Of a stretch of DNA of 11,149 nucleotides, positions 7,299-11,149 are shown in pieces. Source of the DNA: JAQUQI01 sp041650035 (GTDB taxonomy: Bacteria > Omnitrophota > Gorgyraeia > JABMRG01); the NCBI GenBank assembly GCA_041650035.1, contig JBAZLY010000032.1, forward strand, positions 1-11,149, written 5' to 3'. The first letter of the stretch is position 1. Every line of letters starts with the position of its first letter. Made by a program: the position numbers and the translations under genes. The notes under the pieces are model-generated. The model was not told the DNA's origin. It worked only from the letters and a program-made list of their open reading frames with translations, and did no database searches.

Positions 7299-8090
7299 TT
7301 AAAACTTCGGCTTGCACTCGTTTTTTATAGCCTCTACTATCTTATCCGTTATTTCATCCACTGAACCGGTTATCATAACTCCGCCTTCGCGCGGCGGAGG
7401 AGTAAATACCTTAACAACCTGCGTAGGAGAACCATTCAACCCCAAGAATCTTTCGTCGGCACCAATATCCTGGGCCCGCATAACCCTGATATCGGATGAC
7501 CTCGCCCTCATCTTTCCTTTCAATGAAGGTATGCGCGGCTGATTTATCTCTTTAACGACAGTAAACAGTACCGGTAAAGGCGTTTCTATGATCTCGTAAC
7601 CCTCCTCGGTCATCCGCTCTACCCTCGCCTTGGAGGCGTTTAGCTCTTCAATCTTTTTTACATATGTCACTTGCGGTATACCAAGATGCATGGATATGCC
7701 GGGTCCAACTTGAGCGGTATCGCCGTCAGCCGCCTGCTTACCGCAAAAGATTATATCAAAACCGCCTAATTTGCTTATAGTGCAGGCAAGCGTATAGCTT
7801 GTAGCCCATGTATCGCTTCCGGCAAAGGCCCTGTCAGAGGCAAGAACTGCCTCATCAACCCCCATAGATATAGCCTCCCGTAAGGCATCTTCCGCTTGCG
7901 GGGGCCCCATTGTAATGGCCGTAACCCTTCCGCCAAGCCTTTCCTTTGTCCTAACCGCCTCTTCTATAGCATACATGTCAAAGGGGTTAATAATAGAGAC
8001 TACGCCTTGACGTATCAATGTATTCGTCTTAGGGTCGATACGCACATTAGCCGTGTCCGGGACCTGTTTAATACAAACCGCTATATTCAT
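7299..8090 (-). CDS. etfB: Electron transfer flavoprotein beta subunit, bifurcating type
   Basis: EtfB is the partner of the ferredoxin-EtfA encoded next. The 263-residue protein is the normal family length, begins MNIAVCIKQVPDT and has the nucleotide-binding loop GKQAADGDTAQVGPG (117-131). That loop, with SDRAFAGSDTWATSYTLA (85-102), resembles bifurcating EtfB proteins, which bind a second FAD and NADH. Classical respiratory EtfB, which binds AMP, has a different loop. The assignment to the bifurcating type rests on recalled motifs. ATG 8090 is preceded by AAGGA a few bases upstream. It lies 69 nt after the acyl-CoA dehydrogenase, in the same direction, with a large stem-loop in the gap. Residues at 233-236 (PREG) begin the C-terminal segment that wraps around EtfA in known structures. 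Confidence 0.96.
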   Translation of the reverse strand: MNIAVCIKQVPDTANVRIDPKTNTLIRQGVVSIINPFDMYAIEEAVRTKERLGGRVTAITMGPPQAEDALREAISMGVDEAVLASDRAFAGSDTWATSYTLACTISKLGGFDIIFCGKQAADGDTAQVGPGISMHLGIPQVTYVKKIEELNASKARVERMTEEGYEIIETPLPVLFTVVKEINQPRIPSLKGKMRARSSDIRVMRAQDIGADERFLGLNGSPTQVVKVFTPPPREGGVMITGSVDEITDKIVEAIKNECKPKF

Positions 8091-8110
8091 ATTTCCTTAT
8101 GTCTACAATT

Positions 8111-8156
8111 AAGGACAACTTTTACAAGACACCTTGTGTCATAAAAAGCTGTCCTT
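8111..8156 (-). repeat. 46-nt stem-loop between acyl-CoA dehydrogenase and etfB
   Basis: In the transcript AAGGACA pairs with UGUCCUU (7 bp), then after a G-U pair CUUUU pairs with AAAAG. A 5-bp inner stem GACAC/GUGUC closes an AAG loop. The outer arm begins 3 nt after the dehydrogenase stop codon. No U-run follows on the leftward strand, so it is probably not a terminator. It could protect the upstream mRNA, mark a processing site or set different levels for the dehydrogenase and Etf. Confidence 0.65.
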
Positions 8157-8159
8157 GAA

Positions 8160-9320
8160 TTAATCGGCCTTCTTCAGCGTCTCTTTGATGAGCGCCGACG
8201 CGATAACGCCGCGCTGTATCTGATTGGTGCCTTCGTATATCTGCGTAATCTTGGCATCACGCATATACTTCTCAACGGGATAATCTCTCATATATCCGTA
8301 TCCGCCAAAGATCTGAACAGCGTTTGTGGTTACATCCATGGCGACATCCGAGGCATAAAGCTTTGCCATTGCCGAAAACTTGGATATCTCTTTGGCACCC
8401 GAGTCAATAAGACCGGCGGCATAATAGACAAGGGCCCTGGCCGCTTCGATTTTTGTCCCCATATCGGCAAGCATGAACTGAATACCCTGAAAACTGGAAA
8501 TAGGCTTGCCAAATTGCACCCTTTCCTTGGCATAATTCAACGCGTGGTCAAGAGCCCCTTGAGCTATACCAACAGCCTGCGCTCCTATGCCGGGCCGGGA
8601 TTTATCAAAGGTCTTCATTGCTACGATAAAACCCATCCCTTCCTTGCCAAGCAAATTCTCCTTCGGGATCCTGCAATTAGTAAAAATAAGCTCTCTTGTG
8701 GCAGAAGACCTTATACCGAGCTTTTTTTCCTTTTTCCCGAATTCAAAGCCTGGGGTACCCTTTTCCACTATAAAAGTACTAGCCCCACGGCTGCCCTTGG
8801 TCTTATCGGTCATCGCCACGATAGTATATATCTCGGCCTCCCCGCCGTTTGTGATCCACTGCTTCACGCCGTTTAAAACATAATAATTGCCTTCCCTTCT
8901 TGCTGTCGTGCTCACGGCGCCGGCGTCACTCCCCGCCCCCGCTTCAGTCAATCCGAATGCCGCTACCTTTTTACCGCTGGCTATGTCAGGCAGGTATTTT
9001 TTTTTCTGCTCTTCATTACCATATAATATTATCGGATACGAGCCTAAAGCGCTGGCGGCATAGCTGACGGCAATACCCCCGCACGCCTTTGAGAATTCTT
9101 CCGTCGCTATGCATAACTCCGTAACACCTCCGCCCATACCACCATATTTTTCCTCGATATAAATACCGGACAAGTCGCTCTCCGCGATAACCTTTAACAC
9201 AGGCCACGGGAATTCTTCCTTCTCATCGTATTCCGCGGCAACAGGCCTTATCTTTTCATCCGCTATCCGTCGCGCCAGATCCCTGATCATCTTCTGCTCT
9301 TCAGTAAACAAATAGCTCAT
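8160..9320 (-). CDS. Acyl-CoA dehydrogenase (short/medium-chain, Bcd/CarC-like), probable Etf partner
   Basis: This FAD enzyme interconverts acyl-CoA and 2,3-enoyl-CoA, exchanging electrons with Etf. At 386 residues it is the usual length and both family signatures are present: GLTEAGAGSDAGA (123-135) and QIFGGYGYMRDYPVEKYMRD (336-355). The catalytic base is E363 in IYEGTNQIQR. Start ATG 9320 has AAGGAG 6 nt upstream and lies 15 nt after the fabF stop. With a ferredoxin-EtfA and EtfB following, the complex resembles butyryl-CoA dehydrogenase/Etf or caffeyl-CoA reductase (CarCDE), which run in the reducing direction and bifurcate electrons from NADH. The substrate cannot be read from sequence. 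Its place after acpP and fabF allows either a CoA substrate or an ACP-bound enoyl substrate. Confidence 0.96.
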   Translation of the reverse strand: MSYLFTEEQKMIRDLARRIADEKIRPVAAEYDEKEEFPWPVLKVIAESDLSGIYIEEKYGGMGGGVTELCIATEEFSKACGGIAVSYAASALGSYPIILYGNEEQKKKYLPDIASGKKVAAFGLTEAGAGSDAGAVSTTARREGNYYVLNGVKQWITNGGEAEIYTIVAMTDKTKGSRGASTFIVEKGTPGFEFGKKEKKLGIRSSATRELIFTNCRIPKENLLGKEGMGFIVAMKTFDKSRPGIGAQAVGIAQGALDHALNYAKERVQFGKPISSFQGIQFMLADMGTKIEAARALVYYAAGLIDSGAKEISKFSAMAKLYASDVAMDVTTNAVQIFGGYGYMRDYPVEKYMRDAKITQIYEGTNQIQRGVIASALIKETLKKAD

Positions 9321-9335
9321 TACGTACTCCTTGAT

Positions 9336-10571
9336 TTAGATCTTTTTGATAATAACCGTTGCGTTATGCCCGCCGAAGCCTAAACTGTTCGACATAGCTA
9401 TAGTTATCTGTTTTTTCCTGGCTTCGTTAGGGACATAATCAAGGTCACATTCCGGGTCAGGATATTTGTAATTGACTGTGGGGGTTATAATACCTCTTGA
9501 GATCGATAACGCGCAGGCAGCAAGCTCAATCCCGCCGGCGGCTCCAAGTAAATGGCCTGTCATGGATTTTGTCGAACTCACCGCTACGCGCTTGGCATAA
9601 CCGGATAGGACAACCTTTATAGCCTTTGTCTCCATGGCATCATTAAGAACGGTTGAGGTCCCATGAGCGTTTATATAATCAATGTCCGTAGTGTTTATAC
9701 GCGCGTCTTTAATGGCCTCTTGCATGCATCGAACGGCCCCCTTACCTTCAGGATCCGGTGCCGTCATATGATAAGCGTCGCAACTCATGCCATAACCGAT
9801 AAGTTCGGCGTAGATTCGAGCCTTTCTCTTTTTTGCACGCTCATATTCTTCCAACAAGACTATCCCAGCCCCTTCGGCCATGACAAAACCGTTCCTGTTT
9901 TTATCAAAAGGCCTTGATGCCTCCTGCGGGGTATCATTGATTGTAGAAAGGGCCTTGGCAGCGCAGAAACCGCTTACAGCCATTGGGCTTATAGCGGCTT
10001 CACTACCGCCTGCAAGCATTATATCGGCATAGCCGTTTTGTATCACGCGAAATGCCTCTCCTATGGAATGGTTGCTTGAAGCGCAGGCGGTGACAGAACA
10101 TGTATTAGGCCCTTTGAAACCAAGCCTTATGGCAACCATGCCTGACGCCATGTTCACTATAAGCATAGGTATAAAAAACGGGGATACGCGGGAAGGACCT
10201 TTGCTCAATAATACCTTATGTTCTCTTTCAATGGTATGGATGCCACCTATACCGGAACCTATGATGGCACCGGCCCTGTACAGGTCGATCTTTGCCAGGT
10301 CAATACCCGCATCATCCACCGACATACAGGCTGCACCAACGGCAAATTGAGTGAACCTATCGCTACGCTTTATATCCTTGGGATGCATATATGCCGATGG
10401 ATCGAAATCCTTAACCTGTCCTGCTATCCTTGAGCTGTATGCCGAGGCATCAAAGCTTGTTATCGGCGATATACCCGATCTGCCGGCGCACAAAGACTGC
10501 CAGAAAGACTCCTTACCATTACCTATAGGAGATACTACTCCAAGGCCTGTAATAACTACTCTTCTCTTCAT
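9336..10571 (-). CDS. fabF: Beta-ketoacyl-ACP synthase II (FabF)
   Basis: FabF condenses malonyl-ACP with acyl-ACP to lengthen fatty acids by two carbons. The 411-residue protein is full length. The Cys-His-His site is intact: C163 in SVTACASSNHSIG, H303 in NAHGTST and H340 in KSMTGHLLGAAGG, with K335. The N-terminus (MKRRVVITGLGVVSPIG) and C-terminus (NSLGFGGHNA) are typical. It follows acpP after 24 nt and precedes the acyl-CoA dehydrogenase by 15 nt, so all are likely in one operon. No convincing Shine-Dalgarno precedes ATG 10571, which may mean translation depends on coupling with acpP. Confidence 0.97.
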   Translation of the reverse strand: MKRRVVITGLGVVSPIGNGKESFWQSLCAGRSGISPITSFDASAYSSRIAGQVKDFDPSAYMHPKDIKRSDRFTQFAVGAACMSVDDAGIDLAKIDLYRAGAIIGSGIGGIHTIEREHKVLLSKGPSRVSPFFIPMLIVNMASGMVAIRLGFKGPNTCSVTACASSNHSIGEAFRVIQNGYADIMLAGGSEAAISPMAVSGFCAAKALSTINDTPQEASRPFDKNRNGFVMAEGAGIVLLEEYERAKKRKARIYAELIGYGMSCDAYHMTAPDPEGKGAVRCMQEAIKDARINTTDIDYINAHGTSTVLNDAMETKAIKVVLSGYAKRVAVSSTKSMTGHLLGAAGGIELAACALSISRGIITPTVNYKYPDPECDLDYVPNEARKKQITIAMSNSLGFGGHNATVIIKKI

Positions 10572-10595
10572 CTATTATTTTGGCGGGATTATTGA

Positions 10596-10838
10596 TTAGC
10601 CTTTTGCAGCGACTTTTTCGTCAATGTATTTGATAGCATCCGATACCTTGCTCATCTTCTCCGCGTCCTCATCAGGTATTTCGATGCCAAATTCCTCTTC
10701 AAGGGCCATAACAAGTTCTACAGTATCCAAAGAATCAGCTCCAAGATCATCTATAAATGACGCGTCAGAAGTAACCTCTTCAGGCTTAACGCCTAACTGT
10801 TCCGCTATTATAGCTTTTACCTTTTCATCTGCTGCCAT
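10596..10838 (-). CDS. acpP: Acyl carrier protein
   Basis: ACP carries growing acyl chains on a 4'-phosphopantetheine arm attached to the Ser of the DSL motif, here S36 in LGADSLDTVELVMALEEEF. The protein is small and acidic, 80 residues, the family's usual size. Two in-frame ATGs are possible. The one at 10844 is only 1 nt from the AGGAGG Shine-Dalgarno, while the one at 10838 is 7 nt away, so 10838 is chosen (MAADEKVKAII). It is the first gene of the leftward acpP-fabF-acd-etfB-etfA series. The fabG and fabD genes often found beside acpP are not in this window. Confidence 0.96.
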   Translation of the reverse strand: MAADEKVKAIIAEQLGVKPEEVTSDASFIDDLGADSLDTVELVMALEEEFGIEIPDEDAEKMSKVSDAIKYIDEKVAAKG

Positions 10839-10845
10839 TTCCATT

Positions 10846-10851
10846 CCTCCT
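10846..10851 (-). promoter_or_regulatory. acpP ribosome-binding site
   Basis: A full AGGAGG lies 7 nt from ATG 10838 and 1 nt from ATG 10844, so it favours the shorter protein. An A-run (10852-10859 as T on the + strand) lies just upstream, which should keep the site unstructured and strongly translated. Confidence 0.8.
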
Positions 10852-10973
10852 TTTTTTTATTCTGCATTTGCATTAATAATACCAATATCTTATTTAACCC
10901 TGCCATGCCATCTTGATATTTTTACCTTATCCTGTAATTACCCTTAGCCGCAAAATGAAACCCAGATTAAAAC
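10852..10973. other. AT-rich region upstream of acpP
   Basis: This should hold the promoter of the acpP operon, but no box pair close to consensus is visible on the leftward strand. TTGCGG with GATAAG after about 16 bp is the best candidate and is weak. No gene is seen. The tandem repeat array begins at its right end. Confidence 0.4.
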
Positions 10974-11149
10974 TAAATTCGCACTTATAACTTACGCTTT
11001 TCCTACGGTCGCGTAAACCTGCGTCAACATGCGGACCCTTCTAATGCTCCCGTTGGTCGCATTATCAGGATAAATTCGCACTTATAACTTACGCTTTTCC
11101 TACGGTCGCGTAAACCTGCGTCAACATGCAGATCCTTCTAATGCTCCCG
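10974..11149. repeat. 97-bp tandem repeat with two hairpins per unit, running off the window
   Basis: Two 79-bp blocks (10974-11052 and 11071-11149) match at 77 of 79 positions and are separated by an 18-bp spacer, giving a 97-bp period. Each unit holds hairpin A, TTACGC...GCGTAA (10992-11016 and 11089-11113), and hairpin B, TAATGC...GCATTA (11042-11064; its left arm recurs at 11139). Both hairpins have a 6-bp stem, a CC-nnn-GG core and GGTCGC on the 3' side, so A and B look related. The second block ends exactly at the window edge and the array may continue. No open reading frame is recognisable in it. It is not a CRISPR because no variable spacers are seen. Confidence 0.85.

Noticed and set aside
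8111..8156. Reading the acd-etfB stem-loop as an intrinsic terminator
   Set aside because: On the transcribed strand it is followed by AAUUGUAGACAUAAGG, not a U-run, and etfB/etfA need transcription from upstream because no promoter is visible in the gap.
10839..10844. Starting acpP at the upstream ATG (10844), giving 82 residues
   Set aside because: It would leave 1 nt between AGGAGG and the start codon, while ATG 10838 has a normal 7-nt spacing.
10974..11149. Reading the repeat array as CRISPR or as integron attC sites
   Set aside because: The whole 97-bp unit is nearly constant with no variable spacers and a 79-bp conserved block is far too long for a CRISPR repeat. The attC core patterns GTTRRRY and RYYYAAC are not present at the hairpin feet.

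Overview
The window looks like chromosomal DNA of an anaerobic or fermentative bacterium from an uncultured lineage. GC is moderate, almost all genes are core metabolism or chromosome maintenance, and promoters have the ordinary TTGACA/TATAAT form. The gene order and the short GC-rich hairpins would suit the Omnitrophota, but that placement is an impression from style. There are no phage, transposase, toxin or CRISPR genes.

Left part (1-890). A riboflavin gene, ribB (5' part only, cut by the window edge), is read leftward. It sits behind a clear FMN riboswitch with unusually expanded arms and a near-consensus promoter. A second near-consensus promoter, read rightward, drives a GAF-GGDEF diguanylate cyclase. 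Between the two promoters lie three copies of a 12-bp direct repeat, the last overlapping the -35 box of the cyclase promoter.

Middle (890-6046). The cyclase (to 2068) meets the long smc gene (2065-5748, leftward) tail to tail, with the two stop codons overlapping. smc starts at TTG behind a good Shine-Dalgarno. It has its own promoter about 130 bp upstream and a terminator-like hairpin inside its leader, an arrangement that suggests attenuation.

Right part (6047-10838, all leftward). The gene order is acpP, fabF, acyl-CoA dehydrogenase, etfB, etfA. ACP and FabF belong to type II fatty acid synthesis. The other three form an acyl-CoA dehydrogenase/electron-transfer-flavoprotein complex of the kind used in flavin-based electron bifurcation: EtfA carries an N-terminal two-cluster ferredoxin domain and EtfB has a DGDTAQVGP loop. 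Placing a flavin redox module behind ACP and FabF raises the possibility that it reduces enoyl thioesters in lipid synthesis, or links fatty acid turnover to ferredoxin. A 46-nt stem-loop separates the dehydrogenase from etfB.

Right edge (10974-11149). A 97-bp tandem repeat begins and runs to the window edge. Two 79-bp blocks differ at only two positions, and each unit encodes two related hairpins. It is unexplained and is the most distinctive non-coding element here.
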